DNA from: CAZWKI01 sp964634645
GTDB taxonomy: Bacteria > Patescibacteriota > Patescibacteriia > UBA1558 > S5-K13
NCBI GenBank assembly: GCA_964634645.1
Contig: CAZWKI010000014.1
Location: 1-23,237 of the forward strand
DNA: 23,237 bases
Direction: 5' to 3'
Notes under the pieces: generated by a model
Database searches by the model: none
What the model saw: the letters and a program-made list of their open reading frames with translations, nothing else
Told to the model about the DNA's origin: nothing
Translations under genes and position numbers: made by a program
Shown: positions 12,267 through 18,941 of the stretch, in pieces
Layout of the letters: each line of letters opens with the position of its first letter
Position numbering within the stretch: the stretch's first letter is position 1

Positions 12267-14303
12267 TTATTTACAATCCTTATTAGAACATTTATTTTGT
12301 TTGAAATATTCTACAATTGGAGCTCCGCATTTCTCACACATCTCTCCGGTTGGTTTTTGCCAAAGAGCAAAATCACAATCTGGATATTTGTTACATCCAT
12401 AAAATATTTTTCCTTTTCTAGTTCTTTTTGATATTATATTTCCTTCTTTGCATTTTGGACATTTTATCCCAATATCAGAATTAATGTTTTTTGTAGTTTT
12501 GCATTCTGGAAATTTTGAGCATGCCATAAATTTTCCAAATCTTCCAAGTTTTATTATCATTGGAGCACCGCATTTTTCACAAACCTCATTTGTTTCTACG
12601 TCATCCAGTTCTATTTTAGAAACAGATTTATATCTTTCATCCAAATTTTTTTTGAAAGGTTTATAAAAATCTAATAAAAACGGTTTCCATTCTTTATTTC
12701 CAAGAGCTATTTCATCAAGGCCACCCTCCATATTTGCTGTAAATTGATAATCAATAACATCTGGAAAATAATCTACGAGAACCTTGTTTATTAATTCTCC
12801 CGTTTCTGTTGGAATAAGTTTTTTACTTTCTTTTATAACATATTTCCTTGTAATAATATTTGATATTGTTGGTGAATATGTAGATGGTCTTCCTATGCCC
12901 AATTTTTCCATAATCTTTATTAGAGAGGCTTCATTGTATCTTGGAAGTGGTTCTGTGAAATGTTGTTCGCCGGTGGTGCTTTTTAAATTTAATTTTTCAT
13001 TTTTTTCCAATACTGGTAATTTTGCTTCTTCAATTTTTGTTGGGTATACACTTAAAAATCCAAGAAATTTTATTACATTTCCACTAGAAATAAAGGTATA
13101 ATTTTTTTGCTTATCAGATATTGTAATTTTTGTTTTTTCTATTTTTGCACTAGACATTTGACTCGCAAGAGCTCTTTCCCAAATAAGCTTGTATAATTTA
13201 TATTGTTTAATGTCTAGATAGTCTTTTACAATTTCAGGAGTTTTGTAAATATCTGTTGGCCTTATGGCTTCATGTGCTTCTTGGGCATTTTTACTTTTTG
13301 TTTTGAAGTGTTTTATGTTCAAATAATCTTTTCCAAATTTTTCTTGTATAAACTCTTCACACGTTTTCAAAAAAATCTCAGAAAGATTCAAAGAGTCTGT
13401 TCTCATGTATGTTATAAGACCAAATGTTTCTTTTTGAACTTTTACTCCTTCATATAATTGTTGAGCAAGCATCATTGTTTGTTTTGAAGAAAAGTTTAAT
13501 TTTATGTTTGCCGCCTGCTGAAGAGTCGAGGTTACAAAGGGGGGGAATGGATTTTTTTCAGCGCTCTTTTTTTCTATGTTTTCTATAAAATAGTCATATT
13601 TTTTTATATCTTCTATAATATTTTCTATATCGGATTCTTTTGTAAAAGAGAATTTTTCAAGATTTTTTTCTTTTATTTTTGATAATTCAGATTCAAATTC
13701 AACAGATTTATTAATTTTTTGAAATATTGATTTTATTCCCCAGTATTCTTGTTTAATAAAATTTTTTATTTCTTGTTCTCTTTCACAAATTAATCGGAGA
13801 GCTATAGATTGTACCCTTCCAGCAGAAAGTCCTTTTGCAATTTTTTTCCACAAGAAAGGAGATAGTCCATAACCCACAAGACGATCCAATATTCTCCTTG
13901 CCTGTTGTGCGTTTACGAGATCTATATTTAATTTTCTTGGGTTTTTAAGAGCTTCAAGAATAGCATTTTTTGTAATTTCATGAAAACAAATTCTTTCATA
14001 TTTTTTTGGTTTTAATAAAAAATTAAGATGCCAAGAGATTGCTTCGCCTTCACGGTCCTCATCAGTTGCGAAATATACTTGATTTGCTTCTTTTGATAAT
14101 TTTTTGAGTTGATTAACGTTTTTTCTTGCTTTTGTAGGAACTACATATGAGGGTTCAAAATTATTTTCGACATCAACGCCAAGTTTACCAGCAGGTAAAT
14201 CTCTCACATGACCAAAAGAAGATTCAATTATATAATTGCTTCCAAGAAATTTTTTTATTGTTTTTGCTTTTGTTGGGGATTCTACTATTACCAAATTTTT
14301 CAT
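12267..14303 (-). CDS. topA: DNA topoisomerase I (type IA)
   Basis: 678 residues. Relaxes negative supercoils by transient single-strand cleavage. The Toprim domain starts with VIVESPTKAKTI (Glu8) and has the acidic triad region TDEDREGEAI (80-89). The catalytic Tyr is Y299 in FGLITYMRTDS. The cleavage-domain SAGRVQSIALRL (160-171) is intact. The C-terminus has three four-Cys zinc ribbons (about 570-600, 610-640, 656-677); the last is short and ends the protein at CSNKDCK. Start ATG 14303, 18 nt after the folC stop, no SD. The dprA-topA neighbourhood is common in bacteria; here folC sits between them and the three genes form a minus-strand operon. Confidence 0.97.
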   Translation of the reverse strand: MKNLVIVESPTKAKTIKKFLGSNYIIESSFGHVRDLPAGKLGVDVENNFEPSYVVPTKARKNVNQLKKLSKEANQVYFATDEDREGEAISWHLNFLLKPKKYERICFHEITKNAILEALKNPRKLNIDLVNAQQARRILDRLVGYGLSPFLWKKIAKGLSAGRVQSIALRLICEREQEIKNFIKQEYWGIKSIFQKINKSVEFESELSKIKEKNLEKFSFTKESDIENIIEDIKKYDYFIENIEKKSAEKNPFPPFVTSTLQQAANIKLNFSSKQTMMLAQQLYEGVKVQKETFGLITYMRTDSLNLSEIFLKTCEEFIQEKFGKDYLNIKHFKTKSKNAQEAHEAIRPTDIYKTPEIVKDYLDIKQYKLYKLIWERALASQMSSAKIEKTKITISDKQKNYTFISSGNVIKFLGFLSVYPTKIEEAKLPVLEKNEKLNLKSTTGEQHFTEPLPRYNEASLIKIMEKLGIGRPSTYSPTISNIITRKYVIKESKKLIPTETGELINKVLVDYFPDVIDYQFTANMEGGLDEIALGNKEWKPFLLDFYKPFKKNLDERYKSVSKIELDDVETNEVCEKCGAPMIIKLGRFGKFMACSKFPECKTTKNINSDIGIKCPKCKEGNIISKRTRKGKIFYGCNKYPDCDFALWQKPTGEMCEKCGAPIVEYFKQNKCSNKDCK

Positions 14304-14321
14304 TTTTTTAATTTAAAATTC

Positions 14322-15599
14322 TTAAAAACTTGCCCTATTTTTCAATATATAGTTTTCATCAATCCATTTTTCCCGAAGAGATCCAGTAAGATACATAGAT
14401 CCTGTAATTACAAGACAGTCATGACTTTCAGTAATTGATAGAGCGTAATCAAGGGCTTGCCATTGATCTAAGAAATAACTCGCACCCTTCTTTGCTTTTA
14501 ATTTTTTTAATATATCTCGAAAATATTTGAGAGGAGTCGTTTTCCTTGCGCCAATTAAATTTAGGCTTCTCGTAAAAACAATGTGATCAGCAATTCCAAC
14601 GATCTCTTTAAGTGATTCTAATATTTCTTTATCATATACCATACCAAAAAGAAAAATCAATTTTTTATATTTTATTGTTTTTAAGTCCTCAACCAGTTTT
14701 CTTAGTTTAATCCTATTGTGAGCCCCATCAATAATAACTCTGGGTGCACATTGAATCGTTTCAAATCTACAAGGAAGTTTTATTTCCGACAATGCTTTGT
14801 CAATATTTTTTTTGCTTATTCCAATAAGTTCACCAATTTTTTTTGCAATTATAGAATTTTTTTCAATATTGTTTTTTGGTTTTAATACAATAAATTTTGA
14901 GTTTAGTTTTTCACATTTTTCTTTAAACATTTTCAAAATAGATGGTCTTGTTTCAGTTGTAATAAATGTACATCCTGGTTTTAAAATTCCCACCTTATCC
15001 GCAGCTATTTCTTTTAAAGTATTACCAAGCAAATCTTGATGATCATAATCAATATTTGTAATTACGGCGAATTTAGTTCCCGTAATAATATTTGTTGGGT
15101 CGCATAATCCACCAACATGAGCTTCTAGTACAACCCAATCGCACTTCATTTGTTTGAAGTATATAAATGCTATGGCCAAAAAAACTTCAAAATAAGACGG
15201 TGTTCCATAAGGACTATTTAGAGCACATTCTGTAAGTGGGTTTTTTAAGCTTTCTACAATGTTTGCAAAAGAATTGGGAGAAATATATTTATTATTCACT
15301 TTCATTCTCTCAATTGGAGTTGTTGTGTGTGGAGAAGAATATGAACCAACCCTGTATCCAGCCGATTTTAAAACATTGTGTATTGCTAATGTGTTTGTTC
15401 CCTTTCCAGCAGTACCCGTTACATGAATATATTTCATATCCTTATGTGGATTTCCAATAAGCTTCAAAAGATATTCAAGTCTTTTTATGTAGAAGTTTCT
15501 GTTTGGTGTATTTGAATTTTCAGAATAATTAATGGCAGGGATATTATTCAAAGATTTTAAAAATTCCACAGCTTTTTGATATTTTATGTTTGTTGTCAT
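14322..15599 (-). CDS. folC: FolC-like Mur-ligase family protein (folylpolyglutamate synthase/dihydrofolate synthase homologue)
   Basis: 425 residues, usual FolC length. ATP-binding loop HVTGTAGKGT (59-68; usual form GTNGKGS), YSSPHTTTPIERMKVNN, the central-domain motif VITNIDYDHQDLLGNTLKEIAADKVGILK, and a C-terminal domain with CRFETIQCAPRVIIDGAHN. These match FolC closely. The GLGGRLDATN element is changed to HVGGLCDPTN. FolC adds glutamate to folates using ATP; many CPR genomes lack de novo folate synthesis, so this would act on imported folate or a related substrate. A small hairpin TTTCCG/CGGAAA (15608-15626) lies just upstream of the start in the dprA-folC gap. Part of the dprA-folC-topA operon, no SD. 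Confidence 0.88.
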   Translation of the reverse strand: MTTNIKYQKAVEFLKSLNNIPAINYSENSNTPNRNFYIKRLEYLLKLIGNPHKDMKYIHVTGTAGKGTNTLAIHNVLKSAGYRVGSYSSPHTTTPIERMKVNNKYISPNSFANIVESLKNPLTECALNSPYGTPSYFEVFLAIAFIYFKQMKCDWVVLEAHVGGLCDPTNIITGTKFAVITNIDYDHQDLLGNTLKEIAADKVGILKPGCTFITTETRPSILKMFKEKCEKLNSKFIVLKPKNNIEKNSIIAKKIGELIGISKKNIDKALSEIKLPCRFETIQCAPRVIIDGAHNRIKLRKLVEDLKTIKYKKLIFLFGMVYDKEILESLKEIVGIADHIVFTRSLNLIGARKTTPLKYFRDILKKLKAKKGASYFLDQWQALDYALSITESHDCLVITGSMYLTGSLREKWIDENYILKNRASF

Positions 15600-15665
15600 T
15601 GTGATTTTTTCCGTTTGACGCGGAAATAATTATTATTTAAATAATTTTAAACAATAAAAAATAGC

Positions 15666-16760
15666 TTAGTTTGATCTAATTTTATATGTTTGATTACCAA
15701 TATTTTGAATCAAATTAGATAATTCCATTTTTGTCAAACTAGCTATTACAATATTAACATTTAGTCTACTATTTATAATAATTTTGTCAAGGTTAAGTGG
15801 TCCATCTTTTAGAATTTCATAAATTATTTTTTGTTCTTTTTCTTCAAAAATGGGATCATTGTGTTCGTTATAATTTTTTTCTGTTATTATATTGTAAGTT
15901 TCAAGAATATCTTCTATGTCTGTTATAATTTTTGCCCCTTGTTTTATTAGATAATTATTGCCCTCGTAATTTTTTTCTAATATTGATCCAGGAATTGTAA
16001 GAATTTCTCTATTTTCATTAATAGCATAATTTGCAGTAATTAGGGCGCCAGATCTTTGACCCGCTTCTATTATAAGAGTTGCCTGAGATAATCCTGCTAT
16101 AATTCTATTTCTTTGTGGAAAGTTTTCTTTTGCATATTTTGTTCCAATAGGAAGTTCAGAAATTATAAGGCCATATTTTTCTATTTGTTTAGAAAGATTG
16201 ATGTTTGATTTTGGATAAATTTCATTTATTGCAGATCCAAGCACCGCTATTGTAGATCCACATTCTTTTAGTGCTTCAATATGAGCGAATGAATCAATTC
16301 CAATTGCAAGACCAGATACAACAGTAATGTTTTGTTTGGATATTTGTGAAATAAGTTTTTCTACAACATATTTTCCATATTGAGTATATTTTCTTGAACC
16401 TATTACGCTTAAAAAATTTTTGTTTTTTAATAAATGAATATTTCCTATTGCAAAGATAATAAGCGGAGGAGAGTATGTTTCTTTTAACAATTTTGGATAT
16501 ATATCATCATAATACGTAATAACATCTATGTTTGTTTTTTCGTATTTTTCAAATTCTTCATAAATATTTATTTTGTCTTTTCTCTCAATAAATATTTTTG
16601 CAAGATTTTCTCCAAATATATTTTTTATATCATTATAATTTAAGTGCCATATTTTTTCCCAGTCGCAAAATATATCGAATAATTTTTTTATTCTTCTAAA
16701 TCCAAAACCAGGAATAAGAGATAAGCCCAGTATGATTTTTGTACTTAATTCGCTTTTCAT
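15666..16760 (-). CDS. dprA: DNA-processing protein DprA
   Basis: 364 residues. Loads RecA onto incoming single-stranded DNA during natural transformation. N-terminal HhH/SAM-like region (about 8-60, LSLIPGFGFRRIKKLFDIF). Rossmann core with VIGSRKYTQYGK (119-130), VVSGLAIGIDSFAH (147-160), IYPKSN (181-186), FPQRNRIIAGLSQATLIIEA (214-233) and SGALITANYA (237-246). C-terminal winged-helix (about 305-360). All DprA signature segments are present. With the type IV pilus genes in the same window, this is consistent with DNA uptake, although no comEC is visible here. First gene of the minus-strand operon; leader about 90 nt, no SD. Confidence 0.96.
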   Translation of the reverse strand: MKSELSTKIILGLSLIPGFGFRRIKKLFDIFCDWEKIWHLNYNDIKNIFGENLAKIFIERKDKINIYEEFEKYEKTNIDVITYYDDIYPKLLKETYSPPLIIFAIGNIHLLKNKNFLSVIGSRKYTQYGKYVVEKLISQISKQNITVVSGLAIGIDSFAHIEALKECGSTIAVLGSAINEIYPKSNINLSKQIEKYGLIISELPIGTKYAKENFPQRNRIIAGLSQATLIIEAGQRSGALITANYAINENREILTIPGSILEKNYEGNNYLIKQGAKIITDIEDILETYNIITEKNYNEHNDPIFEEKEQKIIYEILKDGPLNLDKIIINSRLNVNIVIASLTKMELSNLIQNIGNQTYKIRSN

Positions 16761-16854
16761 AAAGTGATAATTAATTGTAATTCTAATTTATGAATATATT
16801 CAAATAAAAAAAGGCCACAGTTTTGAAACTCCATAAATTTGCTTTTCTTTTAAA

Positions 16855-16883
16855 ATTTTAACTCTAATAAATATTAGAATCAA
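16855..16883 (-). promoter_or_regulatory. Promoter of the dprA operon containing a palindrome
   Basis: Minus strand: -35 TTGATT (16883-16878), 17-nt spacer, -10 TAAAAT (16860-16855). The spacer is filled by a perfect inverted repeat TCTAATA-AA-TATTAGA (16863-16878). The divergent ncRNA promoter begins 10 nt away (16888), so a protein bound to the palindrome could affect both. Confidence 0.6.
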
Positions 16884-16887
16884 GCCC

Positions 16888-16915
16888 TTGACAAATTTTT
16901 CAGTTATGCTATAAT
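16888..16915 (+). promoter_or_regulatory. Strong promoter of the ncRNA
   Basis: -35 TTGACA (16888-16893), 16-nt spacer, -10 TATAAT (16910-16915) with extended -10 TG at 16907-16908. The most consensus-like promoter in the window. Predicted start around 16921-16922, exactly where the long closing stem of the RNA begins. Confidence 0.88.
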
Positions 16916-16920
16916 AATTA

Positions 16921-17089
16921 AGTTATTATTATATTTCTACCTGTCAGTAGTTTTTGGTTGCCCCCCTCCTGGTGACCTTTAACGCAAGTTAGGTGATTTT
17001 CCTTGCTTCGGCTTGTGAGAATTATCTACACTGGCTGGTAGTAATATGATAATAATAATGTCCTCTTTTTAGAGGGTTTTTATTTTTTT
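16921..17089 (+). ncRNA. Structured non-coding RNA of about 170 nt with anti-SD-like loop; family not recognised
   Basis: No convincing ORF; strong promoter upstream and terminator at the end. The two ends pair: 16922-16935 with 17043-17056 (14 bp, two G-U), a U-U mismatch, CUACC (16937-16941) with GGUAG (17037-17041), another U-U, GUCAG (16943-16947) with CUGGC (17031-17035), then UAG with CUA. Inside this closing stem are three hairpins: GGUUGCC/GGUGACC (16956-16962/16971-16977) with the loop CCCCUCCU; a short stem around 16980-16991 with GCAA tetraloop, whose extension (ACC with GGU) would compete with hairpin 1; and AUUUUC/GAGAAU (16996-17022) capped by a UUCG tetraloop. Loop CCCCUCCU is complementary to an SD. 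It does not show the signature elements of SRP RNA, tmRNA, RNase P RNA or 6S RNA that I know. A cis leader is less likely because the next gene has its own promoter. Confidence 0.8.
17061..17089 (+). terminator. Rho-independent terminator of the ncRNA
   Basis: Stem CCTCT/AGAGG (17062-17066, 17071-17075) with T4 loop and an extra U-G pair, followed by TTTTTATTTTTTT. Confidence 0.88.
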
Positions 17090-17108
17090 AAAGGCTGCCG
17101 CTGGCGAT

Positions 17109-17137
17109 TTGACAAATATTGAGTATAGTTATAAAAT
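17109..17137 (+). promoter_or_regulatory. Promoter of the putative lipoprotein gene
   Basis: -35 TTGACA (17109-17114), 17-nt spacer, -10 TAAAAT (17132-17137). Leader of about 30 nt ending in SD AGGAGG (17163-17168), 5 nt before ATG. Confidence 0.82.
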
Positions 17138-17173
17138 TCATCATTAAAACCAAATAACAATCAGGAGGATAAA

Positions 17174-17698
17174 ATGAAAAGATTATCATTATTAATGTTG
17201 TTATTTTTCGTGTTTTTCGCTTGCGAAAGAATAACGGAAGTAACGATTTATGACACAAATCAAGATGGTGATTTTCACGTTCCACCAGCGACTGGATTAC
17301 TCGGAAATGTTGATCTACACATTATTCCGACAACAATTCAGGGATCGGCAATTGTTTTAATAAACGGCCCAGGAGCTTCTATTGGCTATGATATACGAGA
17401 TAGAGATGATTCATCTTTTATCTATTTCGCGGATTCATACATTGGCCCGGGGGCTTATGCCATGCAAACCGGAACGCAAATTCCATTTAATAAGTGGACC
17501 CACATCCGTTTGGTGGTGTATGAATCGGGTTTATCCGGATACATTGTATCTTTTTTGGAATTTTTGGGTCTAGATTTCTTCGAATCTTTGGAGGACTACA
17601 TGATTGAAGCTGTTTATGAAGCAGACTTTATGTTTGTTTCAAGTAAGTCCGGAGAAGCTATTATTGAAATGACAACGTGGAAAAAAAGAAATTTTTAA
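17174..17698 (+). CDS. Putative lipoprotein (174 aa), function unknown
   Basis: The N-terminus MKRLSLLMLLFFVFFAC is a signal peptide with a lipobox-like FFAC, so Cys17 would be lipidated. This would leave a 158-residue extracytoplasmic domain. The mature part is beta-rich and acidic and includes PFNKWTHIRLVVYESG (about 108-123), which recalls the WTHVALVYDG strand of LamG/concanavalin-like domains; that similarity is weak. No family assigned. ATG 17174 is fixed by a perfect SD (AGGAGG, spacing 5), exceptional in this window. It is a single-gene unit: own promoter, own terminator. The SD is complementary to the loop of the ncRNA encoded just upstream. The SD, promoter and terminator style shared with the next gene suggest that the pair arrived or evolved together. 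Confidence 0.8.
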   Translation: MKRLSLLMLLFFVFFACERITEVTIYDTNQDGDFHVPPATGLLGNVDLHIIPTTIQGSAIVLINGPGASIGYDIRDRDDSSFIYFADSYIGPGAYAMQTGTQIPFNKWTHIRLVVYESGLSGYIVSFLEFLGLDFFESLEDYMIEAVYEADFMFVSSKSGEAIIEMTTWKKRNF

Positions 17699-17702
17699 TA
17701 AC

Positions 17703-17730
17703 AAAAGCTCGTCTTAATTGACGGGCTTTT
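17703..17730 (+). terminator. Rho-independent terminator after the putative lipoprotein gene
   Basis: 11-bp stem AAAAGCTCGTC/GACGGGCTTTT with one G-U pair, 6-nt loop. The right arm and flank (GACGGGCTTTTCTATTT) recur after the next gene. Confidence 0.92.
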
Positions 17731-17800
17731 CTATTTGACATAAATTTTCAATTTGTTAGGGTAAAATTAGATTATACAAAATTATTTAATGGAGGATAGA

Positions 17801-18274
17801 ATGAAAGACTTTCAAATGTTTGTAAAAAACATTAAAAATCTTTATTACATAACTCTTAATGCGATTAATGTCGCTCTATTCAAATTCTTTTTAAGGACTT
17901 TTGGCAAAAAAGTTATTGCCGGGTGTGGTCACTATACATACTTAAAGGATGTCGTAACTTTTAATGGATTTGCTTCAGTTATTAAAATCACAGATAAAAA
18001 TGTACCGTATTGTCATAAATGTCTTGAAAAAATGACGATAAAATGCGCATGGTGTGGTAACCCAATATTTATAGGAAATCGCATTACGTTATTTTCAGCT
18101 AAAGAAATTTTCAAAATTCCAGAATATGCTGTGAAAAATGAAGATTTTCCTGGTGGTTACGTAGGGTGTGATAGGATGAGTTGCTGTGACATGCTAGGAG
18201 AACTTATAGCTTTTTGGACTGCTCCAAGAAAAATTGAGCTAACAGATGAGTACAAAAAAACACTCCGACTATAA
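17801..18274 (+). CDS. Cys-rich, probably zinc-binding hypothetical protein (157 aa)
   Basis: Start ATG 17801, because SD GGAGG lies 7 nt upstream. The in-frame ATG 17789 overlaps that SD and would add only MEDR. Eight cysteines: GCGH (42-44), YCHKC (71, 74), KCAWC (82, 85) and VGCDRMSCCD (123, 128, 129). The paired CxxC knuckles suggest a zinc ribbon, with the CAWCGNPIFIGNRITLFSA stretch and a GELIAFWTAP segment near the end. It looks like a widespread CPR hypothetical family that keeps CAWCG-PI and FW-P motifs, from memory and not verified. The first 35 residues contain an amphipathic/hydrophobic helix. Single-gene unit with an SD context (GGAGGATAGAATGAAA) almost identical to that of the previous gene. 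The upstream promoter is unclear: TTGACA at 17735 and TAAAAT at 17762 are 21 nt apart. Confidence 0.8.
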   Translation: MKDFQMFVKNIKNLYYITLNAINVALFKFFLRTFGKKVIAGCGHYTYLKDVVTFNGFASVIKITDKNVPYCHKCLEKMTIKCAWCGNPIFIGNRITLFSAKEIFKIPEYAVKNEDFPGGYVGCDRMSCCDMLGELIAFWTAPRKIELTDEYKKTLRL

Positions 18275-18296
18275 TATAGTCAAAAACACGTAACAT

Positions 18297-18326
18297 AAAA
18301 GCCCGCTCTTTAATCGACGGGCTTTT
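18297..18326. terminator. Bidirectional terminator between the Cys-rich gene and pth
   Basis: AAAAGCCCG (18297-18305) with CGGGCTTTT (18318-18326), 12-nt loop; T-tract on both strands. Serves 17801 (plus) and pth (minus, stop at 18349). Nearly the same as the terminator at 17703. Confidence 0.9.
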
Positions 18327-18348
18327 CTATTTTATATAAGAAGTTTAT

Positions 18349-18867
18349 TTATAACAAACTTTCTATTTCTTTTATAGCTTCTTGTAATGCAATGTTTATT
18401 TTCTCTATTTCATCGCCTTGAAATTTTTGAAGCACAATATCTTCGCTTGGAATGTTTTGAATATTCTCGTTTTTTATTCCAATTCTAATTCTATGAAATT
18501 CGGTCGAGTTTAATTTTTCGATAATTGATTTTATGCCATTGTGTCCGGCGGAAGATTCAAATATACCTGATTTTATTTTTCCCATTTCAATATCCAAGTC
18601 ATCATAAATAACTATAATATCTTTTGTATCAATTTTATAATATTCTTTTAACGAGTTTACTGCTTCACCACTTAAATTCATAAAAGTATTTGGCTTTGCA
18701 ATTAGCAGGTCGCCAGTTTTTAATATTTGAGATTTTAATTTTTTGTTTTTTTTGAAATCGCCAAGATTATTATTACTTACAAAAAGATTGACTGCCATAA
18801 ATCCAGCATTGTGTTTTGTGTAGGAGTATTTTTTTCCTGGATTTCCTAATCCCATTATTAATTTCAT
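18349..18867 (-). CDS. pth: Peptidyl-tRNA hydrolase
   Basis: 172 residues, slightly shorter than the roughly 190 of typical Pth. Cleaves the ester bond of peptidyl-tRNAs released from stalled ribosomes. Motifs: GLGNPGKKY (N9), catalytic His19 in TKHNAGF, KPNTFMNLSG (N64), catalytic-type Asp in YDDLD (89-92), and SAGHNGIKSI (N110). All substrate- and catalysis-relevant residues are present. Start ATG 18867, preceded by a G-poor repeat (18868-18900) and no SD. Last of the minus-strand series LCP-der-pth. Confidence 0.96.
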   Translation of the reverse strand: MKLIMGLGNPGKKYSYTKHNAGFMAVNLFVSNNNLGDFKKNKKLKSQILKTGDLLIAKPNTFMNLSGEAVNSLKEYYKIDTKDIIVIYDDLDIEMGKIKSGIFESSAGHNGIKSIIEKLNSTEFHRIRIGIKNENIQNIPSEDIVLQKFQGDEIEKINIALQEAIKEIESLL

Positions 18868-18900
18868 ATGTTATAAAGTTTAAGGTTATAAAGTTATAAA
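18868..18900 (-). repeat. G-depleted direct repeats in the pth leader
   Basis: Plus-strand GTTATAAAGTT at 18870-18880 and 18885-18895, plus GTTATAAA at 18893-18900. In pth sense they read AACTTTATAAC and have no G. The sense word CCTTAAACTTTATA (18885-18872) is identical to 2244-2257 in the pilC leader. Confidence 0.65.
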
Positions 18901-18941
18901 TACGTATTCTAATTTTTTTAATCCGACTAACTCCATTAATC

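Noticed and set aside
16921..17089. Known riboswitch or housekeeping RNA (SRP, tmRNA, RNase P, 6S, TPP, cobalamin)
   Set aside because: None of the conserved core motifs I know for these classes is visible, and the next gene has its own promoter after the terminator; a covariance-model search would decide.
17789..17800. ATG 17789 as start of the Cys-rich protein
   Set aside because: It overlaps the SD (GGAGG) that is correctly spaced for ATG 17801.
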